Positions 26,841-35,480 of a stretch of DNA of 64,000 bases are shown here, piece by piece. The position numbers and the translations under genes are program-made. Source of the stretch: JBBDMC01 sp963826055 (GTDB lineage: Bacteria > Pseudomonadota > Alphaproteobacteria > Rhizobiales > Kaistiaceae); the NCBI GenBank assembly GCA_963826055.1, contig CAWGVO010000007.1, forward strand, positions 129,745-193,744, given 5' to 3'. The first letter of the stretch is position 1, and every line of letters starts with the position of its first letter. A model generated the notes under the pieces. The model saw only the letters and a program-made list of their open reading frames with translations, did not search any database and was not told the origin of the DNA.

Positions 26841-27255
26841 TCAGCGGCGGCGGCGCTGCTGGCCAAGTCCCATCTTCTTCGCCAGCGCCGAGCGAGCGGC
26901 CGCGTAGTTCGGCGCGACCATCGGATAGTCGGCGGCCAGACCCCATTTCTCGCGGTATTCCTCAGGCGAAAGATCGTAGTGGGTCCTGAGATGGCGCTTC
27001 AGCGACTTGAACTTCTTGCCGTCCTCGAGACAGACGATGTAGTCGGGGAACACCGAGCGTTTCGGATTGACCGCCGGTTTCAGCGGCTCCGGCTCCGGCT
27101 CGCGCATGCCCATCTGGGTGGCGCCGAGCGCGCGATGGACGTCGGCAATCAATTTCGGCAGGTCGGAAACCGGGACGGTGTTGTTGCTGACGTAGGCCGA
27201 AACAATATCGGCCGCCAAGATCGATCAGGTCGCCGTCAGAAGCTTGGTCGTTCAT
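26841..27255 (-). CDS. mucR: MucR/Ros family zinc-finger regulator
   Basis: Starts MNDQASDGDLIDL, and after a one-base shift near 27215 reads AADIVSAYVSNNTVPVSDLP, KLIADVHRALG, then RSVFPDYIVCLEDGKKFKSL and KRHLRTHYDLSPEEYREKWG. The C-x2-D/E-x9-H-x3-4-H arrangement is the prokaryotic Cys2His2-type zinc finger of MucR/Ros (here CLED...HLRTH). It ends in a basic tail QQRRRR. These regulators bind AT-rich promoters, often their own, and control exopolysaccharide, motility and cell cycle genes. The upstream region 27256-27340 is unusually AT-rich for this window and is a likely autoregulatory site. Confidence 0.9.
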
Positions 27256-27523
27256 GGTTCATCCTGTTTTTGATTGTACTTTCCAGCACTTCGTAACGGT
27301 CAACAACAATCAGCCGCACTTTCTGTGACCTGACAGCGGTGTTCGATCAGCCACGTCGTGCTCAACCTGTGGAATCGAAACCGTTACTTGCGCTGCTTCA
27401 TATCCACCACACCCTCGCTCTACAAGCGTAAAACTTTGGCGAAGACGAGGCAACGGCCATTGTTTCTTACTAATCCGATGAATTGAGGTGACTTCGCTTT
27501 CGGGTTAATCGGGAAAAGCGAGG

Positions 27524-29215
27524 TTATCCAAAGTAGTACAGGACTAGATAGGCCGCAAGCAACAGCGTCGCCCAGAACGCCATATTGCCGGTCGGCCACG
27601 TTCTCGCCAGAATCCCGGCCGGGCCGTATTGCCGATAGATCGCGCGAAATACCCGCATTGCGCCACGTTGTGCATGGTCGAGGGCGCTGCGACGAAGCGC
27701 CGCAAAGGCTGAAAAGGTGACACGGGCGGCGGCGGGCAGCGCGCGGCGATAAATCCACTCCACGTCGATGTTGATCCCCGGCAGTTCGGGCGGATAGAGG
27801 CCCGAAACCTTCAGCCAGGTGAACGCCAGCGCCGAGAAGAACAGGAGCTGCGTCTGGGTCAGCACGTGGGTCGCGGTGTAGGGCGCGTAGTCCACGGGGA
27901 ACGGCAGCAGCGAATAGAGCAGCCACGGATAGACGCCGTTGAAGACGCAAACGATCGCGGCAAGCCCCATGGCGATCAGCATGTGGCGCGGCGCTTCCTC
28001 GGTCCTGATGCCGGAATCGTGGGCGAAAAAGGCAAAGAACGGGATCTTGATGCCGGCATGGTGGAAGACGCCGGCCGAGGCGAACAGCAGCGCCAGCCAG
28101 ACGATCGGATGACCCTCCTCGAGGGCGGCGACCATCACCATCGACTTCGAAACGAAGCCGGAGAACAGCGGGAAGGCCGAGATCGAGGCGGCACCGACGA
28201 TGCAGAGTGCGGCCGTCCGCGGCATCGACTTGTAGAGGCCGCCAAGCTCGGACCCGTTCATCTTGCCGGTGCGGAAGAGGACCGCACCCATCGACATGAA
28301 CAGCAGCCCCTTGAAGATCACGTCGTTGAAGGCGTGGCTGACGGCGCCGTTGATGGCGAGGTCCGTCCCCAGGCCGATGCCGCAGACCATGAAACCAAGC
28401 TGGTTGATCATCGAGTAGGCGAGCACGCGGCGCAGATCGTTCTCGATCACCGCGAAGAAGATCGGGAACATGGTCATCACCGCGCCGATGTAGATCAGCG
28501 GCTCGGCGCCGGGGAAGCCGCGCGCCAGCGCGTAGATGGCGACCTTGGTGGTGAAGGCGCTGAGGAACACCGCGCCGGTCGGCGTCGCTTCCGGATAGGC
28601 GTCGGTCAGCCAGTTGTGCAGGAACGGGAACGCCGCCTTGACGCCGAACGCCAGGAAGATCAGCCACGAGCCGAGGCCGCCGAGGCCGATGTGGTCGAAG
28701 GCGATCGACCCGGTCTCATTCATCCGGATCAGAACGCCGGCGAGCAGCATGACGCCGGCGGCGAGCTGGATGACGAGGTAGCGCATGGCGGCGCGGTAGG
28801 CCTGCTCGGTGCGCCGGGCGAGGATCAGGAACGCCGAGGTGACGGCGAGCAGCTCCCAGAACACGAACAGAGTGATCATGTCGCCGGCGAAGACGGCGCC
28901 GAGCGCCGAGCCGGCGTAAAGCACCGCCGAGACCGGCTGGACCCGGTCTTCGACCTTGAGCGCGAAGATGGTGCCGATGAAGGCCGCCAGGTGGAACAGG
29001 AGCCCGAACAGGAAGCTCAACCTGTCGACGCGCACCAGCGTCAGCGTGTAGTCGAGAAAGCCGAACTGATGCGACGTCCCGTCGGCGAGGCCGACGAGAT
29101 TGAGCGCCCCGACGATCGGGATGGCGAGCAGCACGACCGCGCGCAGCCGGCCGCTGGTGACGGCGACGATAGCCGCCCCGATGAAGAAGACGAGGAAGGG
29201 CGGCAGGCTAACCAT
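27524..29215 (-). CDS. mrpD: Mrp-type antiporter D subunit, third copy
   Basis: An intact 563-residue membrane protein with about 14 hydrophobic helices. The ion-path residues are visible: Glu in TLFVFWELLAVTSAFLI (TM5), Lys in GVKAAFPFLHNWLTDAYPEA (TM7), and LSAFTTKVAIYALARGF. It belongs to the NuoL/M/N-MrpD family. The C-terminal 100 residues extend beyond standard MrpD and end in a last helix LLLAAYLVLYYFG. It is the last gene of the leftward Mrp operon and overlaps the small gene upstream by eight bases. As one of three D-type subunits it adds a possible ion channel to the complex. Confidence 0.9.
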   Translation of the reverse strand: MVSLPPFLVFFIGAAIVAVTSGRLRAVVLLAIPIVGALNLVGLADGTSHQFGFLDYTLTLVRVDRLSFLFGLLFHLAAFIGTIFALKVEDRVQPVSAVLYAGSALGAVFAGDMITLFVFWELLAVTSAFLILARRTEQAYRAAMRYLVIQLAAGVMLLAGVLIRMNETGSIAFDHIGLGGLGSWLIFLAFGVKAAFPFLHNWLTDAYPEATPTGAVFLSAFTTKVAIYALARGFPGAEPLIYIGAVMTMFPIFFAVIENDLRRVLAYSMINQLGFMVCGIGLGTDLAINGAVSHAFNDVIFKGLLFMSMGAVLFRTGKMNGSELGGLYKSMPRTAALCIVGAASISAFPLFSGFVSKSMVMVAALEEGHPIVWLALLFASAGVFHHAGIKIPFFAFFAHDSGIRTEEAPRHMLIAMGLAAIVCVFNGVYPWLLYSLLPFPVDYAPYTATHVLTQTQLLFFSALAFTWLKVSGLYPPELPGINIDVEWIYRRALPAAARVTFSAFAALRRSALDHAQRGAMRVFRAIYRQYGPAGILARTWPTGNMAFWATLLLAAYLVLYYFG

Positions 29216-29459
29216 CGTAGTAGTCTTCGCTGCGCATCAGCACCTTGCGCAGCTCCTTGGCGATCAGGACCAGGAGCACGCAGGCGGTGAAACCGTAAAA
29301 GGCATAGAAGCCGAACACGCCTTCCCACGGGCGCTCGGCGTGACGATGGATGAAGAGCTCGGCGACCAGCGACAGCACGCACGCGGCGCAGAGGGCGTAG
29401 ATCACCCGCCAGACGTTTTTCGGGTCGTCGAAGATGTGCCGTTTTTCGGGTTCGGCCAC
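29208..29459 (-). CDS. Small two-helix membrane protein in the Mrp operon
   Basis: 83 residues from a GTG start preceded by AAGGAG (GTG at 29457-29459). The sequence runs AEPEKRHIFDDPKNVWRVIY, then two hydrophobic helices (ALCAACVLSLVAELFI and FYAFYGFTACVLLVLIAKEL) and an end MRSEDYYDG. No named family is recognised. Its place between two D subunits, with tight spacing on both sides, suggests a small accessory subunit of this Mrp variant. Confidence 0.7.
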   Translation of the reverse strand: MAEPEKRHIFDDPKNVWRVIYALCAACVLSLVAELFIHRHAERPWEGVFGFYAFYGFTACVLLVLIAKELRKVLMRSEDYYDG

Positions 29460-29470
29460 GGGTTCGCTCC

Positions 29471-30935
29471 TTACGGCTGTACGATCTGCTGAAGCAGATT
29501 GAAGAGCGGGGTCGGAAACAGGAACAGCAGCACGCACGCCAGCGCGGAAATGCCGGCGGCGATCAGGCACGGCAGCGGCGCCTCCTTCAGCCCGGGCACG
29601 GTCGTGTCCGGCGTCGGGCCGGCTGAAGAACGCCCGCAGCGGGATCGGCAGCAGGTAGGCGACGTTGAGCAGCGAGGAGATCATCAGCACGGCGACGATG
29701 ACGATCTGGTGCGCCTGCAGCGCTCCCAGCGCCAGGTACCATTTGCTCCAGGCGCCGCCAAACGGCGGCAGCCCGATGACGCTGAGCGCGCCGACCAGAA
29801 AGAGGCCGAACGTCACCGGCATGGCGCGTCCGAGGCCTGACAGCTCACTGACATACGATTTGTGGGCCGCCGTGTAGATGGCGCCGGCACAGAAGAACAG
29901 CGTGATCTTGCCGACGGCGTGCATGGCGATGTGCATGCTGCCGCCGACGATGCCCCACCTGGTCGCCAGCGCGGCGCCGAGGACCACGTAGCCGAGCTGG
30001 CTGATGGTCGAATAGGCGAGCCGCCGCTTGAGATGGTCCTGGCGGAGCGCGATCAGCGAGGCAAGCAGAATCGAGGCCGCCGCCACGTACACCAGCCACT
30101 CGCTGGCGCCGGTCGACGCCAGCGTGTCGATGCCGAAGACGTAGACCACCACCTTGGTGATGAAGAACACGCCGGCCTTCACCACCGCCACGGCGTGCAG
30201 CAGCGCCGAGACCGGCGTCGGCGCCACCATCGCCGCCGGCAGCCAGAAATGCATCGGCATGACCGCCGCCTTGGCGATGCCGAAGACGTAGAGCGCCAGG
30301 AGCACGCCCATCGCCAGCGGGGCGAGCTTGCCGGCGAGCGTGCCGCCGGCGTGGAAGTCGAGCGTGCCGGCGGCAACCCCGGTCCAGGCGATCGCCGGCA
30401 GGAGCAGCACGGTGGAGCCGCCGACGAGCATCAGCAGGTAGAGGCGGCCGGCGCGCCGCGATTCCGCGTCGCGGTGGTGGGTCACCAGCGGAAAGGTCAC
30501 CAGCGTCAGCATCTCGTAGAACAGGAACAGCGTGAACAGGTTGGCGGCGAAGGCGAGGCCGATGGTGGCGGCCAGCGCCCCGGCGAAACAGACATAAAAC
30601 GTCGTCTGGCGCGGCTCGGCGTTGGCGCGCATGTAGCCGATCGAATAGAGCGAATTGACGATCCAGAGGCCCGACGCCACCGTGGCGAAGAGCATGCCCA
30701 GCGGCTCGATCGCGAAGGCGATCGACAGGCCGGGCAGCACGTCGAGGACATGGACCGCCGGTCGCGCGCCGCCGAGCACCCCCGGCAGCAGCGCCAGTAC
30801 CGCCGCGAACATCGCCGCGGCGCCGAGGAGCGTCACCGCCTCGCGCAGGTTCGGCCGCGCCGCAAACAGCGGGATCAGCAGCGCCGTCGCCACCGGCGCG
30901 AGCAGCGCGATCACGATCAGCGTCTCGCCGTTCAT
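29471..30935 (-). CDS. mrpD: Mrp-type antiporter D subunit, second copy
   Basis: Starts MNGETLIVIALLAPVATALL, overlapping the stop of the first D gene (ATGA). Conserved positions are LFLFYEMLTLVTFPLVTHHR (TM5 Glu), GIAKAAVMPMHFWLPAAMVA (TM7 Lys) and VSALLHAVAVVKAGVFFITK, a NuoM/N-like pattern. It is about 488 residues. One base error near 29625 shifts the frame; the C-terminus then reads KEAPLPCLIAAGISALACVL and FPTPLFNLLQQIVQP, with the stop at 29471. It forms part of the membrane arm of the antiporter. Confidence 0.88.
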
Positions 30936-32407
30936 CGCAGCCCACCGAGGAGCGTTGTGGCCACGTTGCCGGCGACGCTGGAGACGTCGCCGGCGTCGAT
31001 GCCGAGGACGATCGTCGCCGCGGCGAGCAGCCAGATCGGGATCAACATGCCGATCGGCGCCTCTTTGGCCTGCAGCGCCGCCGCCGAGGGCTCGCGGAAC
31101 CACGCCGTTTCGACCAGCCGGCCGACGTAGACGAGCGTGATCAGCGAACTGGCGACGATGAGGAAGCCCAGCCACCACCAGCCGGCCTGAAACGCCGCCA
31201 CCACCAGGTACCACTTCGACACGAAGCCGATGGTGCCGGGGATGCCGATGAGGCTGAGGCCGGCGACGACGAGCGCCGCCACGGTCAGCGGCATGGTGCG
31301 GCCGATGCCGGCGATCTCCTCGATCTTCACCGTGCCGGCGCGGAACATGATCGCGCCAAGCGCCATGAAGAGGGCGGCCTTGGTCAGCGCATGGCCGACG
31401 ATGTGGATGAAGCTGCCGGTGAGGCTGGTCGTGGTGGCCAGCGCGATGCCGAGGGTGATGTAGCCGATCTGCGCCACCGAGGAATAGGCGAAGAGGCGCT
31501 TGGCGTCGGCCTGGAAGACGGCGACGGTCGCGGCGATGAAGATCGCGCCGATCGAGAACACGGTGAAGATCGGCGTCACCGGCAGGTCGGCGAACACGAA
31601 ACCGGCGCCGAAGACCGAGAACAGGTAGCGCACTAGCAGGTAGATGGCGACCTTGGTGGCGGTCGCCGACAGGAACACCGTCGCCGTCGACGGCGCGTAG
31701 GCGTAGGCGTTGGGCAGCCAGACGTGGAGCGGGAACAGCGCCAGCTTGAGGCTGATGCCGACGGTGATGAACGCCATTGCCGCCAGCACCGGCCGCGTCT
31801 GTTCCACCGCGACGATGCGCTCGGCCATCAGGCCGAGGTTGAGCGTGCCCGTCGACACGTACAGCAGCCCGACGCCGATCACGTAAAAGGAGGCGCCGAT
31901 GGTGCCGAGGATCAGGTACTGGTAGGCGGCGACCAGCGCGCGGCGGTCGCGGCCGAGGCCGATCAGGGCGTAGCTCGACAGCGACGAGATTTCGAGAAAG
32001 ACGAACGCGTTGAATGCGTCGCCGGTGATGGCGATGCCGAGGAGCCCGGTCAGCGACAACAGGTACATCGTGTAGAACCAGGCGACGCGGTCGGGCGCGA
32101 TCTCGGCGGCGACGCTCCGGCGCGCGAACGGCGCGATCACCGCCGCGATGGTCGCCACGAGAACCAGGATCAGGCCGTTGACCGTATCGATGCGGTACTC
32201 GATGCCGAGCGAGGGGTCCCAGCCGCCGATGTGATAGGAGATGACGCCCGTCGTCAGCACCTGCCCCAGCAGCGCGGCGGCGATCGCGAGCACCGTCCAC
32301 GAGACGACAGTCGCCACCAGCCAGGCCGGGCCCGGCCGCCGCACCAACGCGCACAGAACCGCCCCCAGCAGCGGCACCACCACCTGCAGGGCGGGCAGTT
32401 GCTGCAT
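30932..32407 (-). CDS. mrpD: Mrp-type antiporter D subunit, first copy
   Basis: 491 residues, intact, MQQLPALQVVVPLLGAVLCA at the start. It has 13-14 membrane helices with FVFLEISSLSSYALIGLGRD (TM5 Glu), ITVGISLKLALFPLHVWLPN (TM7 Lys), TATVFLSATATKVAIYLLVR and IHIVGHALTKAALFMALGAI (the TM12 Lys/His region). This is the most MrpD-like of the three copies and directly follows mrpC, the canonical position. The start overlaps the mrpC stop by the ATGA quartet, and the gene ends in an ATGA overlap with the next D gene. Confidence 0.93.
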   Translation of the reverse strand: MQQLPALQVVVPLLGAVLCALVRRPGPAWLVATVVSWTVLAIAAALLGQVLTTGVISYHIGGWDPSLGIEYRIDTVNGLILVLVATIAAVIAPFARRSVAAEIAPDRVAWFYTMYLLSLTGLLGIAITGDAFNAFVFLEISSLSSYALIGLGRDRRALVAAYQYLILGTIGASFYVIGVGLLYVSTGTLNLGLMAERIVAVEQTRPVLAAMAFITVGISLKLALFPLHVWLPNAYAYAPSTATVFLSATATKVAIYLLVRYLFSVFGAGFVFADLPVTPIFTVFSIGAIFIAATVAVFQADAKRLFAYSSVAQIGYITLGIALATTTSLTGSFIHIVGHALTKAALFMALGAIMFRAGTVKIEEIAGIGRTMPLTVAALVVAGLSLIGIPGTIGFVSKWYLVVAAFQAGWWWLGFLIVASSLITLVYVGRLVETAWFREPSAAALQAKEAPIGMLIPIWLLAAATIVLGIDAGDVSSVAGNVATTLLGGLR

Positions 32408-32775
32408 CAGTGCCCGGAATCCTGCCGGAAGATTTCGTCTTCCTCGATCGTCCCGTATGCCTCGTTGATGCGGATGACGAGGGCGAGGCCAAGCGCGAGC
32501 GTGGCGATGCCGACGACGATCGCGGTCAGGATCAGCACGTGCGGCAGCGGATTGGAATAGACCGTCCAGCCTTCCGCGATGATCGGCGCTGTGCCGCCGA
32601 GGATTTTTCCCGGCGTGATGTAGAGCAGGTACACCGAGGTCTGGAACAGCGACAGGCCGATCAGCTTCTTGATCATGTTGCCGCGGGCGATGACGATGTA
32701 GAGCCCGGACACCATCAGGAAGACGGTGATCCACAGGTTGAAGTGGGCGATGAGGTTGCCGACCAGCCCGTTCAT
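32407..32775 (-). CDS. mrpC: Mrp antiporter subunit C (NuoK-like)
   Basis: 122 residues with three hydrophobic helices, NLWITVFLMVSGLYIVIARG, KLIGLSLFQTSVYLLYITPG and VLILTAIVVGIATLALGLAL, matching MnhC/MrpC, the homologue of NuoK. The start overlaps mrpB by four bases. The tail INEAYGTIEEDEIFRQDSGH is cytoplasmic and acidic. Confidence 0.92.
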   Translation of the reverse strand: MNGLVGNLIAHFNLWITVFLMVSGLYIVIARGNMIKKLIGLSLFQTSVYLLYITPGKILGGTAPIIAEGWTVYSNPLPHVLILTAIVVGIATLALGLALVIRINEAYGTIEEDEIFRQDSGH

Positions 32776-33191
32776 CGCCGTCCCCTGCCCGCGAAGGCGT
32801 AGAAAATGGCGAGCATGGTCGCCGAGACGGTGATGAAGACGCCGATCTCGACCAGGAAGACGCCCAGTTCCTGGCCGTGCACCGCCTCGTGGCTCAGGCG
32901 CGAATAGTCGAGGAAGTTGCCGCCCGAGAGCACGGCGTAGACGCCGACGCCGGCGTAGATGAGCACCCCCAGCGGGATCATCGTCTCGACGACGGCGACC
33001 GGAATGGTACGCATGGTCGCGCCGAGCCCGTAGATCAGCGCATAGAGGATGAACGTCGCCCCGGCGATGACGCCGGCCTGGAAGCCGCCGCCGGGGCCGT
33101 AGTCGCCGTGAAACTGCACGTAGATGGCGAACAGCAGCATCAGCGGCAGGATCAGCTTGGTGGTGACGCGGAGGATGGCGTCGAGGCGCAT
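32772..33191 (-). CDS. mrpB: Mrp antiporter subunit B (MnhB domain)
   Basis: 139 residues. HGDYGPGGGFQAGVIAGATF is the MnhB signature; further helices are LPLMLLFAIYVQF, IPLGVLIYAGVGVYAVLSGG and GVFLVEIGVFITVSATMLAI. MrpB pairs with the C-terminal part of MrpA in standard complexes; here the preceding DUF4040 gene supplies that part. The start codon ATG at 33189-33191 lies 6 bases after the DUF4040 stop. Confidence 0.92.
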   Translation of the reverse strand: MRLDAILRVTTKLILPLMLLFAIYVQFHGDYGPGGGFQAGVIAGATFILYALIYGLGATMRTIPVAVVETMIPLGVLIYAGVGVYAVLSGGNFLDYSRLSHEAVHGQELGVFLVEIGVFITVSATMLAIFYAFAGRGRR

Positions 33192-33197
33192 GGTTGC

Positions 33198-33746
33198 CTA
33201 GCTCCTCCCCTCGCCGTCGCCGTCCGGCGCCCGACCGCGCTTCAGGAGCAGGAGCACGGCGATGCCGGCGGTGAAAATCACCGTCGTCTCGCCCAGCGTG
33301 TCGTATCCGCGGTAGCTCGCCAGCACCGAGGTGACGACGTTGGGGATACCGGTCTCCGTCAGCGACCGCTTGATGTAGTCCGGCCCGGCGACCTGGAGCG
33401 GCGTGTCGGCGGCGCCGAACGGCGGCAGCGCCGACATCGCCCAGATCAGCACCGCGCCGGTGACGATCGCCACGAACAACGGCAGCACGGGGGTGTGGAC
33501 CGGCCGCGATTCCTCGGTCTTGGTGAGGTAGAGCGTCCCCAGCATCAGCACCATGGCGATGCCGGCGCCGACCGAGGCCTCGGTCATGGCGACGTCGACG
33601 GCGTCGAGCACGATCAGCACGCTCGCCATCAGGAAGCTGTAGACGCCGGTCAGCACCGCCACGGCGAACAGATTGCGCACGCGCACGACGCTGATCGTGG
33701 TGGCGGCGAGCAGCGCCAGCAGCACGAATGTGATCAGGGTTTCGAT
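33198..33746 (-). CDS. DUF4040 protein, MrpA C-terminal-like subunit
   Basis: About 182 residues. IETLITFVLLALLAATTISV and NLFAVAVLTGVYSFLMASVL then VDVAMTEASVGAGIAMVLML are the DUF4040 signature, found in the C-terminal part of MrpA and as a separate subunit (MbhD-like) in Mbh/Mbx complexes. A second part has YIKRSLTETGIPNVVTSVLA and YRGYDTLGETTVIFTAGIAV, similar to MbhE. The start is unclear: no ATG or GTG stands before IETLITF, and a base may be missing near 33747. Its presence as a free gene means that full-length MrpA is not needed here. Confidence 0.8.
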   Translation of the reverse strand: METLITFVLLALLAATTISVVRVRNLFAVAVLTGVYSFLMASVLIVLDAVDVAMTEASVGAGIAMVLMLGTLYLTKTEESRPVHTPVLPLFVAIVTGAVLIWAMSALPPFGAADTPLQVAGPDYIKRSLTETGIPNVVTSVLASYRGYDTLGETTVIFTAGIAVLLLLKRGRAPDGDGEGRS

Positions 33747-34087
33747 TGCCGCCCCTCCCCTGAAATCGTCTCGGCCTCGACGCCCTCGGCGAGCAGCGGC
33801 TTGACGCCGGCATGAAGGGCGGCGCGGGCGACCGCGTGGGTCGCGACCGGGCTGGTCAGGCCGAAGAACAGGATCAGGAAGAACAGCTTGACCGTCACCA
33901 GCGTCAGTCCGGAGATGAGCATCAGGCCGACGAGGATCAGCCCGGCGCCGAGAGTGTCGGATACGGCGGTGGCGTGCATGCGGGTGAAGACGTCGGGCAT
34001 CCGCAACAAGCCGATGGCGCCGACGATCATGAAAAGACCGCCGGCCAGCACCAGCGCGCCGCCCAGCCACTCGGTGACGAGCGTCAT
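33734..34087 (-). CDS. mrpG: Mrp antiporter subunit G
   Basis: 117 residues, MTLVTEWLGGALVLAGGLFM then IVGAIGLLRMPDVFTRMHAT, AVSDTLGAGLILVGLMLISG and KLFFLILFFGLTSPVATHAV, a typical MnhG. ATGA overlap with mrpF; the 3' end overlaps the DUF4040 start. Confidence 0.93.
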   Translation of the reverse strand: MTLVTEWLGGALVLAGGLFMIVGAIGLLRMPDVFTRMHATAVSDTLGAGLILVGLMLISGLTLVTVKLFFLILFFGLTSPVATHAVARAALHAGVKPLLAEGVEAETISGEGRQSKP

Positions 34088-34365
34088 GGCACCTCCTCCT
34101 CTTCGCCGGCACCGCCGAGGGCGCCGAAGCGGAGGAATTTCAGCACCGCGAAGGTGCCGATGATGTTGAGCATGGCGTAGGTCAGGCCGATGTCGAGAAA
34201 CTCAGGGCGGTCGCTCAGGAACCCGTAGAGGGCGAGGATGAGGATCGCCGCGTTGCCGATAGCGTTGGCCGCCACCAGCCGGTCGAAGACCGTCGGCCCG
34301 CGCAGCGCCCGCACCACCATCAGCGTCGCGGCGGCCAGCACGGCCAGCATGGCGGCGACGAGCAT
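34084..34365 (-). CDS. mrpF: Mrp antiporter subunit F
   Basis: 93 residues with three helices: MLVAAMLAVLAAATLMVVRA, RLVAANAIGNAAILILALYG and IGLTYAMLNIIGTFAVLKFL. PTVFDRLVAANAIGN is the MnhF signature. Start and stop both overlap neighbours by four bases (ATGA). Confidence 0.93.
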   Translation of the reverse strand: MLVAAMLAVLAAATLMVVRALRGPTVFDRLVAANAIGNAAILILALYGFLSDRPEFLDIGLTYAMLNIIGTFAVLKFLRFGALGGAGEEEEVP

Positions 34366-34844
34366 CAGCCGGCGCCTTCCATGACCGTGACCCGCCGGTC
34401 CATCTCGCCCGTCGCAAGGTCCGCGGCGGCGCCCTCGGTCAGCGCGTGCACCAGCAGAACGTGCTCCGGACGGCTGACCTCGACCGTGATGGTGCCGGGC
34501 GTGAGCGTGATCGAGTTGGCGTAGGCGACGGTACCGACCGGCTTCTTCTGCGTGCTGGTGACGCGGATGATGCGCGGCGAGATCGGCAGCGACGGATTGA
34601 CGATGATCAGCGCCACGCTCCACGCCGATTTGACGATCTCCTTGATCAGCCAGGGCCAATAGAGCAGCCCGCGCACGATCAGGTCGATCGGGTGGCCCTC
34701 CTCGTCGGCGTAGTCGAGCCTCAGGCCAAGCCACGCGACGATAACGGCGGAGATCGCGCCCGACGTCATCAGGAAGGCCGTGTAGTGCCCGGAAAGCAGC
34801 AGCCAGAAGATGAACAGCGTTGCCGCAAGGCTGAGGGTGCGCAC
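34365..34844 (-). CDS. mrpE: Mrp antiporter subunit E
   Basis: 159 residues. Two N-terminal helices, then YWPWLIKEIVKSAWSVALII (MnhE signature), TPGTITVEVSRPEHVLLVHA and a short acidic C-terminus. It is the first gene of the leftward Mrp operon (E-F-G-DUF4040-B-C-D-D-small-D), so the promoter should lie at 34845-34930, where two 26-base direct repeats are found. Confidence 0.92.
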   Translation of the reverse strand: MRTLSLAATLFIFWLLLSGHYTAFLMTSGAISAVIVAWLGLRLDYADEEGHPIDLIVRGLLYWPWLIKEIVKSAWSVALIIVNPSLPISPRIIRVTSTQKKPVGTVAYANSITLTPGTITVEVSRPEHVLLVHALTEGAAADLATGEMDRRVTVMEGAG

Positions 34845-34865
34845 GGGGGCACTCCGGAGTTTGCC

Positions 34866-34925
34866 GGTTACCGTCGAATCGCGGGCATTATGAATGCGGG
34901 GTTACCGTCGAATTGCGGGCATTAT
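34866..34925. repeat. Two 26-bp direct repeats in the mrpE-msrB intergenic region
   Basis: GGTTACCGTCGAATCGCGGG + CATTAT (34866-34891) recurs at 34900-34925 with one change (T for C). The repeat period is 34 bases, about three helical turns, so two proteins could bind on the same DNA face. The gap holds the divergent start regions of the Mrp operon and msrB, so an operator is plausible. Confidence 0.6.
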
Positions 34926-35054
34926 TGACCCTATCGCGCCAGCCGGTTCAACCGGTCACCTTGCCTTCACGGCCATTTGTCGTTGAGGATAGGGACGGGA
35001 AGCCCCATCTAAGGCGTGCTTTCAAGCCAACTTCAACGATGCCAAGGGTGAGCC

Positions 35055-35460
<406 letters not shown>

Positions 35461-35480
<20 letters not shown>

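Noticed and set aside
27866..29290. A 474-residue plus-strand open frame across mrpD3, and similar ones across the rest of the Mrp operon
   Set aside because: Antisense shadows; the minus-strand genes show membrane helices and conserved ion-path residues.
27524..34844. Membrane part of a DAB-type bicarbonate transporter or a hydrogenase
   Set aside because: No DUF2309 (DabA) gene and no hydrogenase or NuoB/C/D-like soluble subunits adjoin the operon; E, F, G, B and C subunits are those of Mrp antiporters.
34866..34925. Start of a CRISPR array
   Set aside because: Only two repeats, an 8-base spacer, no cas genes and no further repeats.
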